From: Roseiarcus sp963709185
GTDB lineage: Bacteria; Pseudomonadota; Alphaproteobacteria; Rhizobiales; Beijerinckiaceae
Assembly (NCBI GenBank): GCA_963709185.1
Contig: CAVPVQ010000024.1
Location: forward strand, 124,001 to 188,000
DNA length: 64,000 bases
Reading direction: 5' to 3'
Shown here piece by piece: positions 34,787-43,688 of the stretch (the first letter of the stretch is position 1; the number at the start of each line of letters is the position of its first letter). The position numbers and the translations under genes were made by a program. The notes under the pieces are model-generated. The model saw nothing but the letters and a program-made list of their open reading frames with translations, did not search any database and had not been told where the DNA came from.

Positions 34787-35665
34787 ATGCCGTTCCGCGA
34801 CCGATCGGAAGCCGGCCTGCGGCTCGCCGACGCGCTCGCCCGCTTCGGAGACGCGCAACCGGTGGTTCTCGCGCTGCCGCGCGGCGGGGTTCCCGTGGCC
34901 GCGGAAATCGCTCGCGCGCTTGGCGCTCCGCTCGATCTCATCCTGGTGCGCAAGATCGGCTTGCCGACGCAGCCCGAACTGGCGATGGGCGCGGTAGTCG
35001 ACGGCGACCCGCCTCTCGTCGTGCGCAACGACGCCGTGATCCGGATGGCGCGGGTGTCCGAAGCCGAATTCCAGGCGGCCTGCGCGCGCGAACTCGCCGA
35101 AATCGAGCGCCGGCGCCAGCGCTATCTCGCCGGCCGCGCGCGCGTGGCGGTCGCCGGGCGCACCGCGATCGTCGTCGACGACGGCGTGGCGACAGGCGCG
35201 ACGACGCGCGCCGCGTTGCGCGCCGTGCGCGCCGGCAATCCGCAAAGGCTCGTGTTGGCCGTGCCGGTCGCGCCGACCGAGTTGCTCGCCGCGATGCGCG
35301 AGGAGGCGGACGAGGTGGTGTGCCTCGAGGACCATCGACAGTTCGACGCAATCGGAAGGTTTTACACCGACTTTCGCCAGATCACGGATGGGGAGGTGAT
35401 CGCCGCGCTCGCGCGCTTTCCGCCCGACGCCCCGCCGACGCACGTCCCGCGCCTTAGCGCCGGGTCCTCGGGGGACCGCCAGTTCGGTCGGCGGCCGCCT
35501 CGTCCCGGTGACGGAATTCTGTGTTACCATCGATGTCGGCATCGGCCTCGCTGCCCAAAACCGGATCGTTGTTGCTGTCCCATGGTGATATTTCCAGCGG
35601 TTCGAAGCCTTCCCAACCGGCCGGCGTTTCGGCCTTGCAGCGGGAGCGGGGCCGAAAGCTCTTGA
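34787..35665 (+). CDS. phosphoribosyltransferase-fold protein with long C-terminal tail
   Basis: The first 220 residues are a type I phosphoribosyltransferase-like domain: VVLALPRGGVPVAAEIARAL at the start and the PRPP-binding loop TAIVVDDGVATGATTRAALR. Stand-alone family members are about 220 aa. Here the frame runs to 292 aa with a Cys/Arg/Pro-rich tail after residue about 225 that does not look like protein, so the true end may have been lost by a frameshift. Substrate unknown. An opposite-strand ORF (35454-35696) overlaps the tail. Confidence 0.8.
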   Translation: MPFRDRSEAGLRLADALARFGDAQPVVLALPRGGVPVAAEIARALGAPLDLILVRKIGLPTQPELAMGAVVDGDPPLVVRNDAVIRMARVSEAEFQAACARELAEIERRRQRYLAGRARVAVAGRTAIVVDDGVATGATTRAALRAVRAGNPQRLVLAVPVAPTELLAAMREEADEVVCLEDHRQFDAIGRFYTDFRQITDGEVIAALARFPPDAPPTHVPRLSAGSSGDRQFGRRPPRPGDGILCYHRCRHRPRCPKPDRCCCPMVIFPAVRSLPNRPAFRPCSGSGAESS

Positions 35666-35696
35666 TGTTCGCGCTCGCGCGAACCTTCACAATCAT
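35454..35696 (-). CDS. small hypothetical protein, 80 aa
   Basis: ATG at 35696 opens an 80-residue frame whose composition is more protein-like than the overlapping plus-strand tail: GWEGFEPLEISPWDSNNDPV and GSEADADIDGNTEFRHRDEA. It is acidic with no membrane segment. No family recognised. If real, it argues that the phosphoribosyltransferase tail is not. Confidence 0.35.
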   Translation of the reverse strand: MIVKVRASANIKSFRPRSRCKAETPAGWEGFEPLEISPWDSNNDPVLGSEADADIDGNTEFRHRDEAAADRTGGPPRTRR

Positions 35697-35789
35697 GAAG
35701 ACCGCGTCTAAGCCAGCCGCCCGGCGATCGGCGTCCCGATTTGGATTCGATTCGCGGGCGGCGCGTTGATTTGAAATGGAGACAGACCA

Positions 35790-36686
35790 GTGACCAAGCG
35801 GATCATATTCACCGGCGGAACAGGCAAGGCGGGCCGTCACGCCGTGCCCCATCTGCTCAGCAAGGGCTACGCCATCCTCAATGTCGACCTTAAGCCGCTC
35901 GATTGTCCCGGCGTGAACACGCTGATCGCCGACGTCACCGACAGCGGCCAGGTGTTCAATGCTCTCACCACGCATTTCGGCTTCGACGGGTTCAATGACG
36001 GCAAGCCGCCGGCGGCGCCCGATGCGGTCGTGCATTTCGCGGCGATCCCGCGGGTGCTGATCGAACCCGACAACAAGACGTTCGACGTCAACGTGATGAG
36101 CACCTACAACGTCCTCGAAGCGGCGATGAAGCTGGGCGTGCGCAAGGTGATCATCGCGTCCAGCGAGACCACCTACGGCGTGTGCTTCGCCGAGGGCGAC
36201 AAGGACTTTCACAGTTTTCCGCTCGAGGAGGACTATGACGTCGACCCGATGGACAGCTATGGCCTGTCCAAGGTGGTCAACGAGAAAACCGCGCGCGCCT
36301 TTGCGATGCGCTACAGGGCGGATGTCTACGCCTTGCGCATCGGCAATGTCATCGAGCCGCACGAATACGACCGCTTCCCCGCCTTCATCGCCGATCCGCC
36401 GTCGCGCAAGCGCAACGCCTGGAGCTATATCGACGCGCGCGACCTCGGCGAGATCGTCCATTTGTGCCTGCAAAAAGACGGCCTCGGCTTCCAGGTGTTC
36501 AACGCGACCAACGACACGATCACCGCCGATCTGCCGACCGCTGGATTTCTCGCCCGCTATTGTCCGGGGGTTCCGATCACCCGCCCGCTGGGCGAGTTCG
36601 AGGCGCCGCTGTCGAACCGCAAGGCGCGCGAAGTGCTTGGCTTCAGGGAGGCGCATCCCTGGCGCAAATACGTTTCCGTGAAATGA
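35790..36686 (+). CDS. NAD-dependent epimerase/dehydratase (extended SDR), sugar-acid cluster
   Basis: A 298-aa extended SDR starting at GTG 35790 behind GGAGAC. It has the NAD site IIFTGGTGKAGRHAVPHLL and the catalytic Ser and Tyr-x3-Lys (IIASSETTYG and YGLSKVVNEK). It precedes the OtnK-like kinase by 67 nt. Extended SDRs in such clusters include DenD, the D-erythronate dehydrogenase; alternatively it could oxidise a uronic or aldonic acid. Substrate not determined. Confidence 0.8.
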   Translation: MTKRIIFTGGTGKAGRHAVPHLLSKGYAILNVDLKPLDCPGVNTLIADVTDSGQVFNALTTHFGFDGFNDGKPPAAPDAVVHFAAIPRVLIEPDNKTFDVNVMSTYNVLEAAMKLGVRKVIIASSETTYGVCFAEGDKDFHSFPLEEDYDVDPMDSYGLSKVVNEKTARAFAMRYRADVYALRIGNVIEPHEYDRFPAFIADPPSRKRNAWSYIDARDLGEIVHLCLQKDGLGFQVFNATNDTITADLPTAGFLARYCPGVPITRPLGEFEAPLSNRKAREVLGFREAHPWRKYVSVK

Positions 36687-36753
36687 CGCGGTCAGTGGAG
36701 CCGGAATCGCCTCGGGCGCCTTCGCGCTCCGACGGGAAAGGAAGGGACAGGGC

Positions 36754-38049
36754 ATGTTGCTGGGCGTCGTCGCCGATGATCTGACGGGAGCCACCGATGT
36801 CGCGCTGATGATTTCGCGCCAAGGCATGAAGACGGTGCAGGTGATCGGCGTCCCCAGGCGCGCCGACTTCGGCGACGCCGAGGCGGTCGTCGTGGCGCTG
36901 AAGTCGCGCACCATTCCGGCGAACGAGGCCGTCGCTCTGTCGCTCGCCGCGGCCAGGGCGCTGCGGTCGGCCGGCGCCGAACAATTGCTGTTCAAATATT
37001 GCTCGACGTTCGACTCGACCGACGAAGGCAATATCGGCCCGGTGACCGAGGCGCTGCTCGATCTCGTCGGGTCGGACCTCACCATCGCCTGTCCGGCGTT
37101 CCCCGCCGCCGGACGATCGATCTATTTGGGGCATCTGTTCGTCGGCGACTTGCTGTTGTCGGACAGCCCGATGAAGGACCATCCGCTGACCCCGATGCGC
37201 GACGCCAACCTGGTGCGGGTGTTGCAGCGGCAGGTCAAGGGGCGGGTCGGGCTGATTCCGCTGGCGATCGTCGAGCGCGGCGCCGCCGCGATCCGCGACG
37301 GGTTCCAGGCCGCGCGAGCCGAGGGCAAACGCATCGTCATCGTCGACGCGGTCCGCGACGAACATCTGCGCGCCATCGGCGCCGCCTGCGCCGACATGCC
37401 GCTCATCACCGGCGGATCCGGGGTCGCGATGGGCCTGCCCGACAATTTCCGCGCCGCCGACAAACTGGCCGCGCGCGCCCCGCCGCTGACGCTCGAGGCG
37501 CCGGCCGGCAAGCCGGTGATCCTCGCCGGCTCGTGCTCGGCGGCGACGCGCAACCAGGTCCGCGTCGCGATCGCCGCGGGAACGCCGGCGTTGCAACTCG
37601 ATCCGCTGGCGATCGCCGACGGAGCGACGACCGCCGCCGAGGTGAGCGCCTTTGTCATAAAAAACACCGCCGCGCGCCCCGCTCTCGTCTATTCCAGCGC
37701 CGACCCTTCCGTGGTGGGCGCGGTGCAGGACAAGCTCGGCGCGCAGCGCGCCGGCGCGCTGGTCGAAGACCTGCTCGCCGACGTCGGCCGGACGCTGCTC
37801 GCCAACGGCTTCACCCGCTTCCTGATCGCCGGCGGCGAGACGTCGGGCGCGGTGGTCGGCGCCCTTGGCGTGACGGCGCTGCGGATCGGCCCGGAGATCG
37901 ACCCCGGCGTGCCGTGGACGCGCAGCATCGGCGCGCCGGATGTCGCGCTGGCGCTGAAATCGGGCAACTTCGGCGCGCCGGACTTCTTCCTGAAGGCGTG
38001 GACGCTGCTGAACGAGGCGCCGTCCGACAGATCGAGCCGCCTATCATGA
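36754..38049 (+). CDS. otnK: four-carbon acid sugar kinase, OtnK-like
   Basis: A 431-aa DUF1537-type kinase: the N-terminal LLGVVADDLTGATDVALMIS, middle FKYCSTFDSTDEGNIGPVTE and C-terminal RFLIAGGETSGAVVGALGV are hallmark segments. OtnK phosphorylates 3-keto-threonate or -erythronate at C4. It is coupled to the next gene by ATGA. With the aldolase and dehydrogenase downstream it forms the known threonate/erythronate route to dihydroxyacetone phosphate. Confidence 0.9.
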   Translation: MLLGVVADDLTGATDVALMISRQGMKTVQVIGVPRRADFGDAEAVVVALKSRTIPANEAVALSLAAARALRSAGAEQLLFKYCSTFDSTDEGNIGPVTEALLDLVGSDLTIACPAFPAAGRSIYLGHLFVGDLLLSDSPMKDHPLTPMRDANLVRVLQRQVKGRVGLIPLAIVERGAAAIRDGFQAARAEGKRIVIVDAVRDEHLRAIGAACADMPLITGGSGVAMGLPDNFRAADKLAARAPPLTLEAPAGKPVILAGSCSAATRNQVRVAIAAGTPALQLDPLAIADGATTAAEVSAFVIKNTAARPALVYSSADPSVVGAVQDKLGAQRAGALVEDLLADVGRTLLANGFTRFLIAGGETSGAVVGALGVTALRIGPEIDPGVPWTRSIGAPDVALALKSGNFGAPDFFLKAWTLLNEAPSDRSSRLS

Positions 38050-38687
38050 GCGAAGACGCCAAAACGCGCGAGGAAATCTGCGCCGTCGGCGCCTCGCTGT
38101 TCCAACGCGGCCTGACCTTCGGCTCGACCGGGAACCTCAGCGTGCGGCTCGGCGACGGCGGCTGGCTGATGACCCCGACCAACGCCTCGCTGGGCGCGCT
38201 CGATCCCGCCCGGCTCTCGCGCCTCGACGCCGCCGGACGGCTGATCGACGGCGACCCCGCCACCAAAGAGGCGTTCCTTCATCTGTGCATGTATGGGCAG
38301 CGCCGCGACGCGGCGGCGGTGGTCCATCTGCATTCCACCCATTCGGTCGCCGTCAGCATTCTCGCCGATGTCGATCCGCAGAACGTGCTGCCGCCGCTCA
38401 CCGCCTATTTCGTGATGCGGGTCGGTCGCCTGCCGCTGGCGCCCTACTTTCCGCCTGGCGATCAGGCTCTCGCCAAGGCGGTCGAGACGCTCGCCGGCCG
38501 CCACCACGCGGTGCTGCTCGCCAATCATGGCCCGGTGGTCGCCGGGTCTTCGCTCGCCGACGCCCAGTTCGCGACGGAGGAGCTCGAGGAGACCGCGAAA
38601 CTGTACCTGATGCTGCGGTCGCTGCCGATCCGCCCGCTGACTCCCGAACAGGTCGACGCGTTGCGCAAGCGCTACAATCTGGCGTGA
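38046..38687 (+). CDS. otnC: class II aldolase/decarboxylase, OtnC-like
   Basis: A 213-aa class II aldolase. The segment LTFGSTGNLSVRLGDGGWLM and the metal-binding HLHSTHSVAVSIL are typical; a further His is in LLANHGPVVAGSS. OtnC decarboxylates 3-keto-tetronate 4-phosphate to dihydroxyacetone phosphate. The start overlaps otnK by 4 nt. Confidence 0.9.
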   Translation: MSEDAKTREEICAVGASLFQRGLTFGSTGNLSVRLGDGGWLMTPTNASLGALDPARLSRLDAAGRLIDGDPATKEAFLHLCMYGQRRDAAAVVHLHSTHSVAVSILADVDPQNVLPPLTAYFVMRVGRLPLAPYFPPGDQALAKAVETLAGRHHAVLLANHGPVVAGSSLADAQFATEELEETAKLYLMLRSLPIRPLTPEQVDALRKRYNLA

Positions 38688-38834
38688 TCGGCGCGCGCCG
38701 CCTGCGTCGAAATGGCCGACCGTCGGAGCCCGCCGGCCGTTGACAGCGCGGAGCGCCAACGACAGAAACGATCGCGGCGCCGGATCCCGGATTTGTCGAA
38801 CATTCAACGGCGCGCGAGGGACGAGGAGACGGCG

Positions 38835-39759
38835 GTGGAGACCAGCAGCGCGACAAATGAACGGATCGGCTTCATCGGCGTCGGCCTGATGGGCCATGGC
38901 ATGGCCAAGAACATCGTCGACAAAGGCTATCCGCTGACGGTGCTCGGCCGCGCCAATCGCCCGCCTGTCGAGGACCTCTTGCGCGCGCGGCGCGATCGAA
39001 GTGAAAACCGCCAGAGAGGTGGGCTCCCGCTCGACGGTGGTGTTCCTTTGCGTGACCGGCTCGAAGGAGGTCGAGGCGATCGTGCGCGGCCCCGATGGCC
39101 TGAAGGACGGCCTGCAGCGCGGCTCCGTCGTCGTCGATTGCTCGACCGCCGATCCCAACTCGACCATCGCGCTCGCCGCCGAACTCGCGCCGCTCGGCGT
39201 CGACTATGTCGATGCGCCCCTGAGCCGCACGCCCAAGGAGGCGTGGGAGGGCAAGCTCGACACGATGGTCGGGGCGAGCGAGACGGTGTTCGCGCGGCTG
39301 AAACCGATCCTCGACACCTGGGCCGGCCGCGCCGTCCACATCGGCGGCACGGGCGACGGCCATCGCATGAAGCTGTTGAACAACTTTCTGGCGCTCGGCT
39401 ACGCCGCGCTCTATTCGGAAGCGCTGGCGCTTTCGCAGAAGGTCGGCATTTCGCCTGGGCGCTTCGACAGCGTGATCCGCGGCAGCCGCATGGACTGCGG
39501 CTTCTACCAGACGTTCATGCGCTGGACGCTGGAAGGCGACCGCGACGCGCACAGGTTCACCATCGCCAACGCCTTCAAGGACCTGCGCTATCTCGAATCG
39601 ATGGCCGACGCGGCGGGGCTCGCCAATCCCATGGGCAACGCGGCCAAGAACGCCTTCGCGCTCGCCGACGCGGCGGGCGGCGCGCAGGACTATGTGCCGA
39701 TGCTGGCGACCCACATTGGTCGCGCCAACGGCGTCGACCTCGCGCCAGGAAAGGGTTGA
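38835..39759 (+). CDS. ltnD: L-threonate-type dehydrogenase (beta-hydroxyacid dehydrogenase), one frameshift
   Basis: GTG at 38835 after GAGGAGAC gives IGFIGVGLMGHGMAKNIVDK, the NAD site of beta-hydroxyacid dehydrogenases. The frame shifts in the GCGCGCGCGG run near 38985 and continues KTAREVGSRSTVVFLCVTGS, with the substrate loop DAPLSRTPKEAWEGKLDTMV and the catalytic Lys region GDGHRMKLLNNFLALGYAAL. Removing one base gives 307 codons, the normal length. LtnD oxidises L-threonate to 2-keto-threonate; close relatives use other short hydroxyacids. Confidence 0.8.
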
Positions 39760-39777
39760 GGCGGCGCCGCGAATCGG

Positions 39778-41427
39778 TCATCCGCGCCCACCGTCGGGGC
39801 GAGTCACCGCGGCCTCCGCTTCCCGCCGCAGAACCGCGCGCTGGATTTTCCCGCTCGGCGTTTTCGGAAGCTCGGCGCGAAACGCGATGGCGCGCGGATA
39901 TTTGTAGGGCGCGATGTCCGCCTTCACATGTTCCTGCAGCGCGCGCGCCAGCGCGGGGGCTGGCGCGAAGCCCGGCCGCAGCACGACGAACGCCTTGACG
40001 ATCGCCCCGCGCTCGGGGTCCGGCGCGCCGATCACCGCGCATTCGGCGACCGCGGCATGGCCGGCGAGGCTCAGCTCGACTTCCGGCCCCGCGATATTGT
40101 AGCCGGCCGAAACGATCATGTCGTCGGAGCGCGCCTGGAACCAGAAATAGCCGTCCTCGTCCTGAATGAACGTGTCGCCGGTGAAGTTCCAGCCGCCGCG
40201 CACGTAGCGGGTCTGGCGCGAATCGTTGAGATAGCGGCAGCCGGTCGGGCCGCGCACCGCCAGATCGCCTGCCGTCCCGCGCGGCGCTTCGCGTCCCTGC
40301 GCGTCAACCACCTTCGCCTCGTAGCCGGGCACGACGTGGCCAGTCGCGCCCGGACGGATATCCTCCGCCGGCGATCCGATGAAAATATGCAGCATCTCGG
40401 TGGCGCCGATGCCGTCCATCAGCGTGATTCCGGTCGCCGCCTTCCACGCTTCGAAGGTCGGCAGCGGCAGCGTCTCGCCGGCCGAAACGCCGATCCGCAA
40501 GCTGGAGACATCTGCCCCGCCAAGCGCGCCGAGCATCGCGCGATAGGCGGTCGGCGCGGTGAACAGGATGGTGGCGCGGAAGCGCCCGATCGCCTCCAGC
40601 AGTTCGGCGGGGCCGGCCTTTTCGATCAACACCGTCGAGGCGCCTGCCGCCATCGGAAACACCACGAGTCCGCCGAGACCAAAGGTGAAGGCGAGCGGCG
40701 GCGAACCGATGAAGCGGTCCTGCGCCGTGGCGCGCAACACATGCCGGCCATAGGAGTCGGCGATCGCCAGCACGTCGCGATGGAAATGCATCGTCGCTTT
40801 GGGCCCACCCGTAGTGCCGGAGGTGAAGCCCAGCAGGCAGACATCATCGGCCGCCGTATCGCAGGCCGCGAAACGTGGCGAGGCCCGCGCCATCATCGCC
40901 TCGAGGCTTCCCTCGCCGCCCTCGCCGAACGCGACGATCCGCTTGAGGACCGGCGCCAGATCGCGCGCCGCCTCCAGCTCTCCGAGCAGCCGAGCGTCGC
41001 ATAGCGCAAAATCGATGCGCGCCGTATCGATCGCCTGGGCGAGCTCCTTGGCGCGCAGCAGCGGCATCGTCGCCACCGCGACGCCGCCCGCCTTCATCAC
41101 CGCGAGATAGACGGCCACGAGCATCGGCGTGTTGGCGGCGCGCAGCAGCACGCGATTGCCGGACACCAGCCCGAGCTGCTCGACCAGCACATTGGCGATG
41201 CGGTTGACCCGTTCGGCGACCTCGCCATAGGTCCATGCGCCGGCCGGCGCGATCAGGCAGGGCCGGTCGCCGAGCCCGTCGGCGATCCAGCGATCGAGCA
41301 GGGCGGAGACGCAGTTCAACCGTTCGGGATAGGCGAAGCGCGGACCGTCGAGCAAAAAATCCGGCCACCGCGGCGCGGGCGGCAGGCTGTCGCGGGTGAA
41401 TTTATCGAGGTGACCCGATCGTTGCAC
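39778..41427 (-). CDS. aryl-CoA ligase, probably 2-aminobenzoate-CoA ligase
   Basis: A 549-aa acyl-adenylate-forming enzyme of the benzoate/2-aminobenzoate-CoA ligase group. The P-loop is LLGFTSGTTGGPKATMHFHR; DGIGATEMLHIF and WNFTGDTFIQDEDGYFWFQA follow, and the C-terminal Lys is in LPKTPSGKIQRAVLRREA. It should activate anthranilate with ATP and CoA. GTG 41427 follows GGTCGGGA. It is the last gene of the operon led by the 2-aminobenzoyl-CoA oxygenase, which supports anthranilate over benzoate. Confidence 0.85.
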   Translation of the reverse strand: MQRSGHLDKFTRDSLPPAPRWPDFLLDGPRFAYPERLNCVSALLDRWIADGLGDRPCLIAPAGAWTYGEVAERVNRIANVLVEQLGLVSGNRVLLRAANTPMLVAVYLAVMKAGGVAVATMPLLRAKELAQAIDTARIDFALCDARLLGELEAARDLAPVLKRIVAFGEGGEGSLEAMMARASPRFAACDTAADDVCLLGFTSGTTGGPKATMHFHRDVLAIADSYGRHVLRATAQDRFIGSPPLAFTFGLGGLVVFPMAAGASTVLIEKAGPAELLEAIGRFRATILFTAPTAYRAMLGALGGADVSSLRIGVSAGETLPLPTFEAWKAATGITLMDGIGATEMLHIFIGSPAEDIRPGATGHVVPGYEAKVVDAQGREAPRGTAGDLAVRGPTGCRYLNDSRQTRYVRGGWNFTGDTFIQDEDGYFWFQARSDDMIVSAGYNIAGPEVELSLAGHAAVAECAVIGAPDPERGAIVKAFVVLRPGFAPAPALARALQEHVKADIAPYKYPRAIAFRAELPKTPSGKIQRAVLRREAEAAVTRPDGGRG

Positions 41428-41452
41428 TGTCCCGACCCTCTGTCTCCGCCAA

Positions 41453-41848
41453 TCAATCGGGAATCACCGCCGTCGCCTGGATTTCGACCTTGGCGCGCGC
41501 CTCGACAAGCCCCGTGACCTCGACCACCGCCATCGGCGGGAAATGCCGGCCCATCACCTTGCGATAGACCGGCCCCATCCGCTTGAGCCCGGCGCGATAT
41601 TCGGCAAGATCGGTCAGATACCACGTCATCGACGTGATGTGCTCGGGCGCCGCGCCCGCCGCGTCGAGAATGGCGGCGATGTTCGTCAACGTCCGGCCGA
41701 TCTGTTCGACCAGTTCGTCCAACTCGAACTCGCACTGCTCGTTCCAGCCGATCTGCCCGCCGGTGAAGATGAGGCGACCGCGCGCCATGACGCCGTTGGC
41801 ATAGCCGACCGGCTTCGCCCATCCCTCGGGCTGAAGGATTTTATGCAT
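41453..41848 (-). CDS. RidA/YjgF-family imine deaminase
   Basis: A 131-aa Rid-family protein: FTGGQIGWNEQCEFE, LVEQIGRTLTNIAAILDAAG, MTWYLTDLAEYRAGLK and a final VTGLVEARAKVEIQATAVIP. Rid proteins hydrolyse reactive enamines or imines; ring-cleaved amino-cyclohexene CoA esters would supply such an imine here. The ATG at 41848 (MHKILQPEG) follows GGAGCG. It overlaps the end of the acyl-CoA dehydrogenase remnant by 8 nt. Confidence 0.88.
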   Translation of the reverse strand: MHKILQPEGWAKPVGYANGVMARGRLIFTGGQIGWNEQCEFELDELVEQIGRTLTNIAAILDAAGAAPEHITSMTWYLTDLAEYRAGLKRMGPVYRKVMGRHFPPMAVVEVTGLVEARAKVEIQATAVIPD

Positions 41849-42020
41849 CGGGCGCTCCATCGTTGGGTGTGGTCGATCGGGTCGGGACTCGAACGCCGTC
41901 GAGCGGCCGCGTCGCGAGCCACGCGTCGACTTCACCGATCGCCGCTCGGCGCCCGCCGTCGAAGAACGGCCAGTCGAGCAAACCACGCTCCGGTCCGATC
42001 TCGGCGCTTGCCGCGTTCAT
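41841..42020 (-). pseudogene. acyl-CoA dehydrogenase N-terminal remnant, 59 aa
   Basis: A good RBS (GAAGGAGC) and ATG at 42020 start a frame whose GLLDWPFFDGGRRAAIGEVD is the typical start of a bacterial acyl-CoA dehydrogenase. After about 40 residues the resemblance ends and the frame stops at 41841. About 340 residues are missing, consistent with an internal deletion between the enoyl-CoA hydratase and ridA genes. The pathway step may be supplied elsewhere. Confidence 0.6.
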
Positions 42021-42034
42021 CGCGCGTCGCTCCT

Positions 42035-42877
42035 TCAATCGCCCTGAAATTCCGGTCGCCGCCTCGCGGCGAAGGCCTCGAAGGCGCGGCGGAAATCCTG
42101 GGTGGCCATGCAGATCGCCTGCGCCTGCGCCTCCGCTTCGATGATCTCTTCGAGGCCCATCGCCCACTCGTGATTCAGCATCGTCTTGGTCATGGCGTGC
42201 GCGAACCACGGGCCGTCGGCGAGCGAGCGGGCGAGCGCGACCGCCGCGCCCGGCAATTCGCCACGCGGATGCAGCGCGTTGAAAAATCCCCAGCGCTGCC
42301 CCTCATCGGCCGACATCGACCGGCCGGTGAACAGCAGTTCGGCCGCGCGACCCTGACCGATCAGTCTCGGCAGAATGCCGCAAGCGCCCATGTCCGCGCC
42401 GGCGAGGCCGACCCGTGCGAACAGGAACGCCGTCCGCGCCTCGGGCGTCGCGAGCCTGAGATCGGAGGCCATCGCGAGGATCGCTCCGGCGCCCGCGCAA
42501 ACGCCGTCGACCGCAGCGATGATTGGCTGCGGGCAGCGGCGCATCGCCTTGACCACGTCGCCGGTCATTCGCGTGAAGGCGATGAGGTCGGGCATCGCCA
42601 TCCGGGTCAGCGGCTCGATGATCTCGAAGACGTCGCCGCCCGAGCAGAAATTGTCGCCGGCCCCGATCAGCACGATCGCGCGCACGTCGTCGGCCTCGGC
42701 GAGATCGCGGAACAGGTCGCGCAATTCGGCGTAGCTCTCGAAAGTCAGCGGATTCTTCTTCTCCGGCCGGTTCAGCGTGATCGTCGCGACGCGGCCGTCG
42801 TCGCTCGCCGCCCAGCCGAAATGGCGCGCCGGATAGTCCTTGAACGGCCGCTTGCCGGTTTGCATCGGTTGGGTCAT
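42035..42877 (-). CDS. enoyl-CoA hydratase/isomerase family protein
   Basis: A 280-aa crotonase. The ATG at 42877 follows TGAGGAGG, 11 nt after the SDR stop. The oxyanion-hole segments are TLNRPEKKNPLTFESYAELR and GDNFCSGGDVFEII, followed by AAVDGVCAGAGAILAMASDL. It probably hydrates or opens the ring CoA ester produced by the 2-aminobenzoyl-CoA monooxygenase/reductase. Exact reaction is not decided by sequence. Confidence 0.88.
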   Translation of the reverse strand: MTQPMQTGKRPFKDYPARHFGWAASDDGRVATITLNRPEKKNPLTFESYAELRDLFRDLAEADDVRAIVLIGAGDNFCSGGDVFEIIEPLTRMAMPDLIAFTRMTGDVVKAMRRCPQPIIAAVDGVCAGAGAILAMASDLRLATPEARTAFLFARVGLAGADMGACGILPRLIGQGRAAELLFTGRSMSADEGQRWGFFNALHPRGELPGAAVALARSLADGPWFAHAMTKTMLNHEWAMGLEEIIEAEAQAQAICMATQDFRRAFEAFAARRRPEFQGD

Positions 42878-42887
42878 CGCGGCCTCC

Positions 42888-43688
42888 TCAGCCAACCATC
42901 ACTTCGCCGCCGGCGATGGCGATCGCCTGGCCGGTGACCGCCGCGGCGCCGACGGAGGCGAGCCAGGCGACGGCGTCGGCGACCTCCTCCGGCGCGACGA
43001 GCCGCCCCTGCGGATTGCTACGCGTCAGCAACGCCTTCGCCTCGGCGGCGCCGCGGCCGGTCCTGGACGAAATGGTCTCGATCGCCCGCTCCAGCAGCGG
43101 CGTGTCGGTGAACCCCGGACAAACCGCGTTGACGGTGATCCCGGCGCCGGCGAGTTCGAGGGCGAGCGCGCGGGTCAGACCGACCACCGCGTGCTTGGCC
43201 GCGCAATAGGCGGCCACATAGGGGTAGCCGACGAGGCCCGCGGTAGACGCGATATTGACGATCCGCCCCGCGCCCGCCGCGCGCATGTCGGCGTGCGCTT
43301 GTCGGGTCACGAGAAAGACGCCGGTGGCGTTGACGCTGAGAACCCGGCTCCACAAGGCCAGGTCCGTCTTGCCGAAGGGCGCGCTCGGCGCTTCGCCGGC
43401 GTTATTGACGAGGATGTCGACCGGCCCCAGCGCGGCCCGCGCGGCGGAAAAGCCGCTGGCGATCGCCTCCGGATCGGTAACGTCGAAGCCATCGACGACA
43501 AAGCTCGCGTCGGCCGGAAGGACGGCGCGGACCGCCTCCAGCGGCGCGCGCCGGCGCCCCGCGAGCGTGACGCGCGCGCCCTCGGCGGCGAGCCGCGCGG
43601 CGATCGCCGCGCCGATGCCCCCGCCGGCCCCGGTCACCAGCGCGTGGCGTCCCGCGAGCCGATACGGCATGGCCGGGGCGGCGCTCAC
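42888..43688 (-). CDS. SDR-family 3-hydroxyacyl-CoA dehydrogenase-like
   Basis: A 266-aa classical SDR: HALVTGAGGGIGAAIAARLA (NAD site), VNNAG, the catalytic NIASTAGLVGYPYVAAYCAA and Tyr-x3-Lys YCAAKHAV. GTG at 43688 overlaps the true stop of the upstream oxygenase (GTGA); an ATG at 43670 is an alternative. In the raw sequence it is fused in frame to that oxygenase, but this results from an apparent single extra base near 43742. It likely oxidises a hydroxyacyl-CoA in the anthranilate route. Confidence 0.82.
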   Translation of the reverse strand: MSAAPAMPYRLAGRHALVTGAGGGIGAAIAARLAAEGARVTLAGRRRAPLEAVRAVLPADASFVVDGFDVTDPEAIASGFSAARAALGPVDILVNNAGEAPSAPFGKTDLALWSRVLSVNATGVFLVTRQAHADMRAAGAGRIVNIASTAGLVGYPYVAAYCAAKHAVVGLTRALALELAGAGITVNAVCPGFTDTPLLERAIETISSRTGRGAAEAKALLTRSNPQGRLVAPEEVADAVAWLASVGAAAVTGQAIAIAGGEVMVG

